Below, piece by piece: positions 24,691 to 32,978 of a stretch of DNA of 33,164 nucleotides. Within the stretch, counting starts at the first letter, position 1, and each line of letters begins with the position of its first letter. Under the pieces are notes generated by a model that searched no databases, was not told the DNA's origin, and was given only the letters and a program-made list of their open reading frames with translations. Location of the stretch: the NCBI GenBank assembly GCA_035517595.1, contig DATIYN010000206.1:1-33164 (forward strand). The letters are read 5' to 3'. Position numbers and translations under genes: made by a program. The stretch is from RBG-16-66-20 sp035517595. GTDB lineage: Bacteria; Pseudomonadota; Gammaproteobacteria; Burkholderiales; SG8-39.

Positions 24691-25206
24691 ATGGACGCTT
24701 ACATACGCGCGGTGGCTTGGCTGTCGCGCGCGGCCGGGGTCAGCGCCGCGGGGTTGATCGCGCTCGGCGTGCTCGTGATCTGCGACATCGTGGTGGAGCG
24801 CTACATGCTCAATCGCACCACCATCTGGCAGATCGACGTCGTGACCTTCAGCATCGTGTCGGCCACGTTCATCGGCAGCGCCTACGTGCTGATGACGCGA
24901 GGGCACGTCAACGTCGACGTGCTGCCCCTGCATCTCGCGCCGCGCGCGCGATTCTGGCTCGCGCTCACGACGGGCCTGGCCAGCTTCGCGTTCTGCCTGG
25001 TGCTATTCGTGCTGTGCACGGCCTATTGGTATCAGGCCTGGGCCGGCAACTGGCTCTCCGATACGGTGTGGCGCGTGCGCCTGTGGATTCCGTACAGCGC
25101 CATGCCGGTCGGCCTCGGCCTGCTCGTGCTGCAGTACGTCGCGGAAATCCTGAGCCTCGTGACCGGGCGCACGCCGCCTTTCGGCATCGACTCGGACAGG
25201 CATTAG
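24691..25206 (+). CDS. dctQ: TRAP transporter small membrane subunit DctQ
   Basis: The 171-residue protein has four hydrophobic helices, the typical layout of the small TRAP subunit that supports DctM. The family-like phrase VTFSIVSATFIGSAYVLMTRGHVNVDVL is present around residues 50-77. It lies between dctP and dctM. Only a weak GAAAGA ribosome site precedes the ATG, which fits lower expression after the hairpin. Confidence 0.9.
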   Translation: MDAYIRAVAWLSRAAGVSAAGLIALGVLVICDIVVERYMLNRTTIWQIDVVTFSIVSATFIGSAYVLMTRGHVNVDVLPLHLAPRARFWLALTTGLASFAFCLVLFVLCTAYWYQAWAGNWLSDTVWRVRLWIPYSAMPVGLGLLVLQYVAEILSLVTGRTPPFGIDSDRH

Positions 25207-25208
25207 TC

Positions 25209-26525
25209 GTGAGTCCGACGACGCAGGGACTCATCGTCCTTGGCGTGACGCTGCTCGTGCTGCTCTCGGGCATGCCGGTCGCGTTCGGTCTGGGTGCGAT
25301 CTCGATCGTGTTTCTGCTGCTGTTCCAGGGCCTGGACAGCCTGCGCATCGTCGCCGAGACGTTTTATGGCGGGCTTGACGAATTTACGCTGGTGGCGATC
25401 CCGATGTTCGTCATGATGGGCGCCGCGATCGGCTCCTCGCCCGCGGGCAAGGACCTCTATGAAGCGCTGGACCGATGGCTCTATCGCCTGCCGGGCGGGC
25501 TCGTGATTTCGAATCTCGGCGCATGCGCCATCTTCGCCGCGCTCACCGGGTCCTCGCCCGCCTGCTGCGCGGCGATCGGAAAGATGGGCATTCCCGAGAT
25601 GCGCCGGCGCGGCTATCCGGACGAGATCGCAACCGGATCCATCTGCGCGGGCGGCACGCTCGGCATCCTGATCCCGCCGTCGATCACATTCATCCTGTAC
25701 GGCATCGCCACCGAGACCTCGATCGGCCGCCTGTTCCTCGCCGGCGTCGTGCCGGGGCTGATGCTGACCGGCCTGTTCATGCTCTGGACGTTGTTTGCCA
25801 TTTGGCGGCGTGGCTATCGGCCGCACGCGGCGGACTTTCGTTACACCTGGAAGGAGAAGTTCAGCGCCGTGCCGAAGGTGGCGCCTTTCATCGCCATCAT
25901 CATCGGCGTGATGTACGCGCTTTATGGCGGCATTGCCACGCCGTCGGAGGCGGCCGGCGTGGGCGCGGCACTGTGCGTGCTGCTCGCGCTCGCGATCTAC
26001 CGCATCTGGCGCCCGCGGGACTGGTGGGCGATCCTGCGTGATACGACGCGCGAATCGGTGATGATCCTCACCATCATCGCGGCCGCGGTGCTGTTCGGCT
26101 ACATGCTGACCTCGCTCTACCTCACCCAGACGCTCGCGCAGGCGATCGCCGACATGCACGTCAACCGCTGGGCGCTGATGGCGCTGATCAACCTGTTCCT
26201 GCTGGTCTGCGGCTTCTTTATTCCGCCGGCGGCGATCATCCTCATGACGAGCCCGATCTTGCTGCCGATCATCACGGCCGCGGGCTTCGACCCGGTCTGG
26301 TTCGGCGTGATCCTGACCATCAACATGGAGATCGGGCTGATCCATCCGCCGGTCGGGCTCAACATCTACATCGTCAACGCGATCGCGCCCGACGTGCCGC
26401 TCATGAAAGTGATCTGGGGCACGATTCCCTATGTGCTCTGCATGTTCCTGGCGATCGTACTGCTTTGCGTGTTCCCGCAAATCGCAACCTGGCTGCCCGA
26501 CCAGATGATGGGCGCGAAGCACTGA
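25209..26525 (+). CDS. dctM: TRAP transporter large membrane subunit DctM
   Basis: This is the main transport subunit, 438 residues with about eleven to twelve helices, using the Na+ or H+ gradient. The family motifs FVMMGAAIGSSPAGKDLYEAL and GGTLGILIPPSITFILYGIATE are present, as is the C-terminal PVGLNIYIVNAIAPDVPL block. The GTG start lies two bases after the dctQ stop. The longer open frame upstream is a shadow of dctQ. It ends convergent with the crotonase gene. Confidence 0.94.
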   Translation: MSPTTQGLIVLGVTLLVLLSGMPVAFGLGAISIVFLLLFQGLDSLRIVAETFYGGLDEFTLVAIPMFVMMGAAIGSSPAGKDLYEALDRWLYRLPGGLVISNLGACAIFAALTGSSPACCAAIGKMGIPEMRRRGYPDEIATGSICAGGTLGILIPPSITFILYGIATETSIGRLFLAGVVPGLMLTGLFMLWTLFAIWRRGYRPHAADFRYTWKEKFSAVPKVAPFIAIIIGVMYALYGGIATPSEAAGVGAALCVLLALAIYRIWRPRDWWAILRDTTRESVMILTIIAAAVLFGYMLTSLYLTQTLAQAIADMHVNRWALMALINLFLLVCGFFIPPAAIILMTSPILLPIITAAGFDPVWFGVILTINMEIGLIHPPVGLNIYIVNAIAPDVPLMKVIWGTIPYVLCMFLAIVLLCVFPQIATWLPDQMMGAKH

Positions 26526-26540
26526 GCGCCAGGCGGCGCT
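26525..26540. terminator. Stem-loop at the dctM/crotonase gene junction
   Basis: AGCGCC and GGCGCT form a 6-bp stem around the tetraloop AGGC. It overlaps both stop codons of the convergent genes. There is no T tract, so any termination would be weak. Confidence 0.3.
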
Positions 26541-27321
26541 AGCGGCCCTTGAACCCGGCCTTCGACTTGGCGAGAAATGCAGCGACGCCCGTGCGGAAAT
26601 CCTCCGTGTCGAAGCAGGCGTAGCCCTCGTCGCGTTCCTCGTCGGTGAGCGGCTGCGGGTCGAGGAGCCGGCGCACGAATTTCTTGTGCCAGCGTGCGAC
26701 CAGCGGTGCGCCCTCGGCGACGCGGCGCGCAGCCGCGTAGGCTTCCTCGATCACCTTGTCGTCGGCCACCACGCGGCTCACGAGACCCTTGTCGTAGGCC
26801 TCGCGCGCGCCCCAGATGCGTCCTTCGAGGAGGATTTCCAGCGACGCAGCCGGGCCGATCACGCGCATCATGGCCTGCAGCTCGTCGTACGACTCGGTGA
26901 GGCCGAGGTTCTTCACCGGTACGCCGAAGCGCGCGGACTCGTTGCAGATGCGCAGGTCGCACTGCGACGCGATCAGCAGGCCTCCGCCCACGCAGGCGCC
27001 CTGGATCAGCGCCACGGTGGGATGCCGGCACTCGGCCACCGCGCGCATCCAGCCGATGCCGCCGCGGCTGTAGGCCTTCGCCTGCGCGGAGTTCGCGCGC
27101 TCGTTCATGAACTCCGCGATGTCGGCGCCGGCGGCGAAAGCCTTGTCGCCGTCGCCGCGCAGCACGATGCAGCGCAGCGCCTCGTCGGCGCCTAGCTCGG
27201 CGATCGCGGCGCCCAGCTGCGCCCACATCGACTTGTCGAGCGCGTTCAGGCGCCCGGGGCTGGACAGCGTGATCGTGGCGATCGCGCCGTCGCGCTCCAC
27301 GAGGACCCTGCCGCCCGCCAT
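26539..27321 (-). CDS. Enoyl-CoA hydratase/isomerase (crotonase) family protein
   Basis: The 260-residue protein has both oxyanion-hole segments, AAGADIAEF and GACVGGGLLIASQCDL. The first catalytic glutamate of true hydratases (Glu144 of the rat enzyme, in FGQPE) is replaced by valine in ARFGVPVKNLG. The second (Glu164) seems kept in GPAASLE. It may therefore be an isomerase or another crotonase-type enzyme rather than a hydratase. The ATG is 11 bases after the stop of the aminotransferase gene, so the two are likely cotranscribed. Confidence 0.85.
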   Translation of the reverse strand: MAGGRVLVERDGAIATITLSSPGRLNALDKSMWAQLGAAIAELGADEALRCIVLRGDGDKAFAAGADIAEFMNERANSAQAKAYSRGGIGWMRAVAECRHPTVALIQGACVGGGLLIASQCDLRICNESARFGVPVKNLGLTESYDELQAMMRVIGPAASLEILLEGRIWGAREAYDKGLVSRVVADDKVIEEAYAAARRVAEGAPLVARWHKKFVRRLLDPQPLTDEERDEGYACFDTEDFRTGVAAFLAKSKAGFKGR

Positions 27322-27332
27322 CGGTTAGCCGC

Positions 27333-28529
27333 TCAGGCGGCGGCGCGCGCCGGCGAGCGGCGGCACTCGGCCAGGTATTCCATCGCGGCCTTGACGCCTT
27401 CGCGTTTGATCGGTGCGCCGGCGAGCGCGAGCCCCATCTCGCAGCCCGCGAGCGTGCCGAGCAGCGTGAGATCGTTGAAGTCGCCCAGGTGGCCGATTCG
27501 AAACACCTTGCCGGAGAGCCTGCCAAGACCCGTGCCAAGCGACATGTCGAAATTTTCCAGGATCAGCTTGCGCACGCGGTCGGCATCGTGGCCGGCGGGC
27601 ATGAGCACCGCCGTGAGCGAAGCGGAGTACTCCGCCGGATTCTTCGCGAGCACCTCGAGGCCCCAGGCGCGCACCGCGCGGCGCGTCGCCTCGGCATGGC
27701 GCCGGTGGCGCGCGAACACGTTCTCCAGGCCCTCTTCCTCGAGCAGCATTTTCAGCGCCTCGCGCAGGCCGTAGAGCAGGTTCGTCGCGGGTGTATAGGG
27801 GAAGTAGCCGTCCTTGTTGCTGGCGATCATCTCGCCCCAGTCCCAGAAGCTGCGCGGCAGCTTCGCTGCCTTGGACGCGGCGAGCGCCTTGGCCGAGATC
27901 GCATTGAACGAAAGGCCCGGCGGCAGCATGAGTCCCTTCTGCGAGCCTCCGACCGTGACGTCCACGCCCCATTCGTCGTGGCGGTAGTCGATCGAGGCGA
28001 GCGAGGAGATCGTGTCGACCATGAAGAGCGCGGGATGCTTCGCGGCGTCGATCGCCTTGCGCACCTCCCCGATGCGCGAAGTCGCGCCAGTGGAAGTCTC
28101 GTTGTGGACCACGCACACCGCCTTGATTGCTTGCGCCTTGTCCTCGCGCAGGCGCGCCTCGATCGCCTGCGGGTCGGCGCCGGTGCGCCAGTCGCCGGCG
28201 ATGAATTCGGGCACGAGGCCCAGGCGCCTGGCCATTTTCTGCCACAGCGTCGCAAAATGCCCGGTCTCGTACATGAGCACCGCGTCGCCGGGGGAAAGCG
28301 TGTTGGCAAGCGCCGCCTCCCAAGCCCCGGTCCCCGAGGCGGGATAGATCACGACGTGGCCTTGGGTCTGGAAGACCCGCTTCATGCCTTCCAGGACCTC
28401 CTTTCCAAGCCGGCCGAACTCCGGGCCCCGGTGGTCCATGGTGGGAAGGTCGATGGCCCGCAGTACCCGGTCGGGTACGTTCGTGGGACCGGGAATCTGG
28501 AGAAAATGGCGTCCCGCAGCTCTGGTCAT
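27333..28529 (-). CDS. Serine--glyoxylate / alanine--glyoxylate-type aminotransferase
   Basis: This is a PLP-dependent class V aminotransferase of 398 residues. The first segment FLQIPGPTNVP and the HRGPEF motif are typical of the serine-glyoxylate enzyme (SgaA) group. The PLP lysine is Lys198 in VGGSQKGLMLPPG and the PLP aspartate is in FMVDTISSLASI. The expected reaction is serine plus glyoxylate to hydroxypyruvate plus glycine. The start is decided by AAGGAG (28536-28541) six bases before the ATG at 28529. An ATG directly abutting that site is rejected, and the frame open to 28655 has no support. It is divergent from the GntR gene across a palindrome-rich gap. Confidence 0.88.
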   Translation of the reverse strand: MTRAAGRHFLQIPGPTNVPDRVLRAIDLPTMDHRGPEFGRLGKEVLEGMKRVFQTQGHVVIYPASGTGAWEAALANTLSPGDAVLMYETGHFATLWQKMARRLGLVPEFIAGDWRTGADPQAIEARLREDKAQAIKAVCVVHNETSTGATSRIGEVRKAIDAAKHPALFMVDTISSLASIDYRHDEWGVDVTVGGSQKGLMLPPGLSFNAISAKALAASKAAKLPRSFWDWGEMIASNKDGYFPYTPATNLLYGLREALKMLLEEEGLENVFARHRRHAEATRRAVRAWGLEVLAKNPAEYSASLTAVLMPAGHDADRVRKLILENFDMSLGTGLGRLSGKVFRIGHLGDFNDLTLLGTLAGCEMGLALAGAPIKREGVKAAMEYLAECRRSPARAAA

Positions 28530-28544
28530 CGTCATCTCCTTGGA

Positions 28545-28554
28545 TTGCATGCAA
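28545..28554. promoter_or_regulatory. Palindromic operator candidate A
   Basis: TTGCATGCAA is a perfect palindrome of the kind bound by FCD-type GntR regulators. It lies just upstream of the aminotransferase ribosome site, so binding could block transcription of that gene. Confidence 0.5.
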
Positions 28555-28562
28555 CTCTTCTC

Positions 28563-28574
28563 GTTGTGCGCAAC
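28563..28574. promoter_or_regulatory. Palindromic operator candidate B
   Basis: GTTGTGCGCAAC has GTTG/CAAC arms with an imperfect centre. It is the weakest of the four palindromes in this gap. Confidence 0.3.
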
Positions 28575-28585
28575 ATAAGGGCTAC

Positions 28586-28597
28586 GTCTTGCAAGAC
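28586..28597. promoter_or_regulatory. Palindromic operator candidate C
   Basis: GTCTTGCAAGAC is a perfect 12-bp palindrome. It covers the TTGCAA that serves as -35 of the GntR gene, a good position for autorepression. Confidence 0.5.
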
Positions 28598-28617
28598 AGG
28601 TAGGATTTTTGTATTCT
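28589..28617 (+). promoter_or_regulatory. Promoter of the GntR gene
   Basis: TTGCAA (28589-28594) and TATTCT (28612-28617) are separated by exactly 17 bp. Only nine bases lie between the -10 and the ATG, so the transcript would have almost no leader. Confidence 0.5.
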
Positions 28618-28625
28618 GCATGCAA
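28616..28625. promoter_or_regulatory. Palindromic operator candidate D
   Basis: CTGCATGCAA repeats the core TGCATGCA of candidate A next to the GntR start codon. With A it frames the whole divergent promoter. Confidence 0.5.
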
Positions 28626-28626
28626 A

Positions 28627-29313
28627 ATGGAGCCATCGCAAGAGTCCACCCCCATCGTCCGGCGGCCCCTTCACGAGGAAGCCTCCGACCGGCTCCGCGA
28701 CCTTATCGTCCAAGGGCGCCTCGCTGCGGGCGCCCGACTGAACGAGCGCCTGCTGGCCGCGCAGCTGGGGGTTTCCCGCACGCCGCTGCGCGAAGCCTTC
28801 AAGGTACTCGCCACGGAAGGCTTGGTCGAGTTGTTGCCCAACCGTGGCGCGGTGGTCTCCCGGATGGACCCGGTCAAGCTCTCCGAGGCACTCACGGTGA
28901 TGGGCGCGCTCGAGGCGCTGGCAGGCGAGCTCGCCTGCGCGAACGCCACCGAAGCGCAGCTCAACGAGATCCGCGCACTGCACCATGAGATGCTCGCCTA
29001 CCATGCGCGCGGCGACCTGGCCGGCTACTTCAAGTTCAATCAGGCGATCCACCTCAAGCTCGTCAAGTATTCCGGCAACGCGATGCTCTACAACGTCTAC
29101 CGCCAGTTGAACGGCAACGTGCGCCGCGCGCGCTACATGGCGAACCTTTCGAAGGAGCGCTGGGATGCCGCCGTGCGCGAGCACGACGAGATCCTCGCAG
29201 CGCTGGGCGCACGCGACGTAAAGCGCATCCGCGCGCTCCTGTCGGACCATCTGGCGCACAAGCTTTCGAGCGTGCTCGCGACCTTGCCGCAAACGCAGGC
29301 CAGGGCGGCGTGA
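28627..29313 (+). CDS. GntR-family (FadR/FCD subfamily) transcriptional regulator
   Basis: The 228-residue protein has an N-terminal winged helix with the GntR signature NERLLAAQLGVSRTPLREAF (about 42-61) and a C-terminal all-helical FCD domain. In the FCD domain, His residues in FNQAIHLKL, VREHDEILAAL and LLSDHLAH are placed as in metal- and carboxylate-binding members. Such regulators usually repress catabolic genes for small organic acids. Its promoter carries four palindromes, and both neighbours (the aminotransferase and the FAD oxidase it overlaps) are obvious targets. The ATG at 28627 is chosen over a TTG at 28609 because the -10 element overlaps the latter. Confidence 0.88.
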   Translation: MEPSQESTPIVRRPLHEEASDRLRDLIVQGRLAAGARLNERLLAAQLGVSRTPLREAFKVLATEGLVELLPNRGAVVSRMDPVKLSEALTVMGALEALAGELACANATEAQLNEIRALHHEMLAYHARGDLAGYFKFNQAIHLKLVKYSGNAMLYNVYRQLNGNVRRARYMANLSKERWDAAVREHDEILAALGARDVKRIRALLSDHLAHKLSSVLATLPQTQARAA

Positions 29314-32183
29314 ACGCTCCTGCGTTCCCGGTCAGGCTGGTCGCCGCGAGGCCCGGCGATTCTGCGCTCGCGCGACGCCTCCGGAGCGAGGTCGAGGGCG
29401 ATGTGCTATTCGATGCAGCCTCGCGCGGACGCTATTCGACCGACGCGTCGATCTACCAGATCGAGCCGGTCGGCGTCGTGGTGCCGCGCACGCCGGAGGC
29501 GGCGCGCACCGCGATCGCAATCGCCGGCGAGCAGGGCGTGCCGATCCTGCCTCGCGGTGCCGGCAGCTCGCAGTGCGGACAGGCAGTCGGCGCCGCGCTG
29601 GTCATCGACACGACGAAGCACCTGAATCGGGTGCTCGCGCTGGACGCGAGTGCGCGAAGCGCGCTCGTGCAGCCGGGCGTCGTGCTCGACGCGCTGAACG
29701 CCGAACTGCGGCGGCAGGGCCTGTGGTTCCCGGTGGACGTCTCCACGAGCGCTCAGGCGACGATCGGCGGCATGGCGGGCAACAACTCCTGCGGCTCGCG
29801 CTCGATCGCCTACGGCAACATGGTGCACAACGTGCTCGCCATTGATGCCGTCACATCCGAAGGCAAGTGTTGGCGCTTCGGCCCGATGGAAAACGCTGCA
29901 GGATCCGCCGGCTACCTTCAATTCGTGTCCCGGTTGAAGGAACTTTTCGAAACAGAAAGGCAAGAGATCGAAGCCCGGTTTCCGAAGGTGCTGCGCAAGG
30001 TCGCCGGCTACAACCTCGATCATCTCGGCCCGCCCCATGCCAACGCGGCGCACCTGCTCGTCGGCTCCGAGGGCACGCTCGCCTACTCCGAGCAGCTGCT
30101 GCTGAAGCTGTCGCCGCTGCCGGCGGCGCGAACGCTCGGCGTCGTGCATTTCCCGAAGTTCTACACGGCGATGAATCTCACGCAGCACATCGTCAAGCTC
30201 GGTCCCTCGGCGGTCGAGCTGGTGGACCGGACGATGATCGGCCTGGCGCGCGAGATCGGCGCCTTCCGCGAGACAGTGGACGCCTTCCTCAGGGGCGAGC
30301 CCGACGCAATTCTCCTGGTGGAATTTTCGGGGGAGGATCCTTCTGTTCTCAAATCGAGACTAAGGGAACTCGCGCAATTGCTGGCCGACCTCGGCCTCCC
30401 GGGCAGCGTGGTCGAGGTTACCGACGGGGCGCTCCAGAGGGCGATCTGGGAAGTGCGCAAGGCGGGCCTCAACATCATGATGTCCATGAAGGGCGACGGC
30501 AAGCCAGTGTCCTTCATCGAGGACTGCGCGGTGCCGCTGGAGCATCTCGCCGAGTACACCGATCGCCTGACGCGAGTGTTCGAGAAGCACGGCACGCGCG
30601 GCACCTGGTACGCGCACGCCTCGGTCGGCACCTTGCACGTGCGGCCGGTGCTCGACATGCGCCGCGACGGCGCCGAGAAGATGCGCGCCATCGCCGAGGA
30701 GGCCTGTGCGATGGTCAAGGAGTACAAGGGCGCCTACTCGGGCGAGCACGGCGACGGCCTGGTTCGCTCGGAGTGGATCGCGCCCTTCTTCGGGCCTCGG
30801 CTCACGGCCGCGCTCGGCGAGATCAAGTCGTGGCTGGATCCGAAGGGCCTCATGAACCCGGGCAAGATCGTCTCCCCGCCGAAGATGGACGACCGGTCGC
30901 TGTTTCGCTTCAAGCCCGGCTACGCGGCACGGCCGCCCGCGCCCGCGGCGCTCGACTGGTCGGCCTGGGGCGGCTTCGACAAGGCCGTGGAGATGTGCAA
31001 CAACAACGGCCACTGCCGCAAATTCGACGCCGGCACGATGTGCCCGTCCTTCCGCGCGACGCGCGACGAGGCGCACCTCACGCGCGGGCGCGCCAACACG
31101 CTGCGCCTCGCGCTATCGGGACAGCTGGAGGGCGACGCCGACGCGCAGGTGAAGGAGGCGCTCGACCTGTGCGTGTCCTGCAAGGGCTGCCGCAGCGAGT
31201 GCCCGACCGGCGTCGACATGGCGCGCATGAAGATCGAGTTCCTCGCGCACTGGCGCAGGCGCCACTCGCCGACGCTGCGCGAACGCGCGATCGCCTGGCT
31301 GCCGCGCTATGCGCCGTTCGCGGCGGCTGCGGCACCGCTCTCGAACCTGGCGATGAGGCTGCTCGGCGGATTCGCCGGCTTCACGGCCAATCGTCCGCTG
31401 CCCGAATGGCGGCGCGACTATTTTGCCGATCGCGCGTGGCCCAAGACCGGCGATCGCGAATTGGTGCTGTTCGTCGATACCTTCAACCGCTACTTCGAGC
31501 CGGAGAACGTGCGCGCGGCGATCCGCGTGCTGCAGGCCGCCGGCTATCGCGTGCATGTCGCGCACCCGCGCAGCGGCGAGCGGCCGCTGTGCTGCGGCCG
31601 CACTTTTCTTTCGGCCGGGCTCGTGGACAGGGCGCGCGCGGAGGCGAGCCGCATGCTCAAAGCGCTCGAGCCCTGGCTCGCGCACGAGCTGCCGGTGATC
31701 GGCCTGGAGCCGTCATGCTTCTTTACGCTGCGCGACGAGTACGGCGTGCTGCTGCCGGGCACCGAGGCTCTCGCGCGGCGCGCGGTGCTGCTCGAGGAGT
31801 TCCTCGCCGCGGAGGCCGACGCCGGCCAGCTGCAGCTGAAGCTCAAGGCCATCGGCCGCCAGGCGCTGCTGCACGGCCATTGCCACCAGAAGTCCTTCGG
31901 CGCAATGGGCGCGGTCGAGCGCGCGCTGCGCCTCGTTCCGGGGCTCGACGTGAAGACCGTGGAATCGTCCTGCTGCGGCATGGCGGGCAGTTTCGGCTAC
32001 GAGGCGGAGCACTACGACGTGTCGATGAAGATGGCCGAGGCGGGCCTGCTGCCCGCCGTGCGCGCCGCGAGTGCCGAGACGCTCATCGTCGCCGACGGCA
32101 CGAGCTGCCGAAACCAGATCGCGCACGGCTCGCGGCGCCCGGCGCTGCACGTCGCGCGCGTGCTCGAAAGAGCGCTCGCCTAG
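29310..32183 (+). CDS. Fused FAD-binding and Fe-S D-2-hydroxyacid dehydrogenase
   Basis: The 957-residue protein joins, in order, an FAD-binding PCMH domain (PRGAGSSQCGQAVG, 81-94), an FAD-oxidase C domain with the histidine motif SGEHGDGLVRSEW, an Fe-S module and two CCG domains. The Fe-S cysteines are C563, C569 and C578, then C621-x2-C624-x2-C627-x3-C631. The CCG motifs are CCGRTF and CCGMAGSF. This is the plan of E. coli YdiJ (D-2-hydroxyglutarate dehydrogenase) and Pseudomonas respiratory D-lactate dehydrogenase. The substrate could be D-lactate, D-2-hydroxyglutarate or glycolate, with electrons passed to quinone. Its GTG overlaps the GntR stop as GTGA, so regulator and enzyme are one unit. 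Confidence 0.9.
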   Translation: MNAPAFPVRLVAARPGDSALARRLRSEVEGDVLFDAASRGRYSTDASIYQIEPVGVVVPRTPEAARTAIAIAGEQGVPILPRGAGSSQCGQAVGAALVIDTTKHLNRVLALDASARSALVQPGVVLDALNAELRRQGLWFPVDVSTSAQATIGGMAGNNSCGSRSIAYGNMVHNVLAIDAVTSEGKCWRFGPMENAAGSAGYLQFVSRLKELFETERQEIEARFPKVLRKVAGYNLDHLGPPHANAAHLLVGSEGTLAYSEQLLLKLSPLPAARTLGVVHFPKFYTAMNLTQHIVKLGPSAVELVDRTMIGLAREIGAFRETVDAFLRGEPDAILLVEFSGEDPSVLKSRLRELAQLLADLGLPGSVVEVTDGALQRAIWEVRKAGLNIMMSMKGDGKPVSFIEDCAVPLEHLAEYTDRLTRVFEKHGTRGTWYAHASVGTLHVRPVLDMRRDGAEKMRAIAEEACAMVKEYKGAYSGEHGDGLVRSEWIAPFFGPRLTAALGEIKSWLDPKGLMNPGKIVSPPKMDDRSLFRFKPGYAARPPAPAALDWSAWGGFDKAVEMCNNNGHCRKFDAGTMCPSFRATRDEAHLTRGRANTLRLALSGQLEGDADAQVKEALDLCVSCKGCRSECPTGVDMARMKIEFLAHWRRRHSPTLRERAIAWLPRYAPFAAAAAPLSNLAMRLLGGFAGFTANRPLPEWRRDYFADRAWPKTGDRELVLFVDTFNRYFEPENVRAAIRVLQAAGYRVHVAHPRSGERPLCCGRTFLSAGLVDRARAEASRMLKALEPWLAHELPVIGLEPSCFFTLRDEYGVLLPGTEALARRAVLLEEFLAAEADAGQLQLKLKAIGRQALLHGHCHQKSFGAMGAVERALRLVPGLDVKTVESSCCGMAGSFGYEAEHYDVSMKMAEAGLLPAVRAASAETLIVADGTSCRNQIAHGSRRPALHVARVLERALA

Positions 32184-32190
32184 CGCAGCT

Positions 32191-32967
32191 TCAGGCGCGC
32201 CTGCCGCTCCACCAGAAGAGCGCCAGGCCCACGGCGATCATCGGCAGGCTGAGCCACTGACCCATCGTCAGGCCGAAGGCGAGGTAGCCGAGGAAGGCGT
32301 CGGGCTCGCGCGCCAGCTCGCCGATGCAGCGCGCGACGCCGTAGCCGGCGAGAAACAGCGCCGAGACCTGCATGCGCGGTCGCGGGCGCGAGGAAAACCA
32401 CCACAGCAACGCAAACAGGGCGAAGCCCTCGAGCGCCATCTGGTAGAGCTGCGAGGGATGTCGCGGCAGGTCGCCCGCGCCGCGAAACACCATGCCCCAG
32501 GGCAGATCCGTGACGCGGCCCCAGAGCTCGCCGTTGATGAAGTTGCCGATGCGGCCCGCGGCGAGGCCGAGCGGCACCAGGGGCGCGAGGAAATCCATGA
32601 GGTCCCACCAGTTCACGCGCTGGCGCCAGGCGACCAGCGCCATCGCCGCCAGCACGCCGAGGAATCCGCCATGGAACGACATGCCCCCCTGCCAGATCGC
32701 GAGCATCTCGAGCGGGTGGGAGAAGTAGTAGCCCGGCTTGTAGAACAGCACGTAGCCCAGGCGCCCTCCGAGGATCACCCCGACGATCCCGCCGAACAGC
32801 ATGTCGTCGAGCTGGGCGCGCGAAACCGGGGCCCTGCCCGCGTCGATGCGGCGCGTGCCGAGCCACCAGACCATCGCGAACGCGAGCAGATACATGAGGC
32901 CGTACCAGCGCACGGCAAGCGGACCCACCGAGAATGCGATCGGGTCGAAATGAGGATGTACGAGCAT
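32191..32967 (-). CDS. lgt: Prolipoprotein diacylglyceryl transferase
   Basis: Lgt moves diacylglycerol from phosphatidylglycerol to the lipobox cysteine of prolipoproteins in the inner membrane. The 258-residue protein has about seven helices. The essential motifs are present: MSFHGGFLG (His99) and the signature GRIGNFINGELWGR (138-151). The start is the ATG at 32967, giving MLVHPHFDPIAFSVGPLAVRWYGL; the longer frame only adds arginine-rich sequence. It lies 11 bases after the LysR gene on the same strand and converges with the oxidase gene. Confidence 0.96.
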   Translation of the reverse strand: MLVHPHFDPIAFSVGPLAVRWYGLMYLLAFAMVWWLGTRRIDAGRAPVSRAQLDDMLFGGIVGVILGGRLGYVLFYKPGYYFSHPLEMLAIWQGGMSFHGGFLGVLAAMALVAWRQRVNWWDLMDFLAPLVPLGLAAGRIGNFINGELWGRVTDLPWGMVFRGAGDLPRHPSQLYQMALEGFALFALLWWFSSRPRPRMQVSALFLAGYGVARCIGELAREPDAFLGYLAFGLTMGQWLSLPMIAVGLALFWWSGRRA

Positions 32968-32978
32968 GCAGGCCGGAA

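Noticed and set aside
29867..32260. 797-codon plus-strand frame inside the FAD/Fe-S dehydrogenase gene
   Set aside because: It is a +1-type shadow of the real gene with no domain content.
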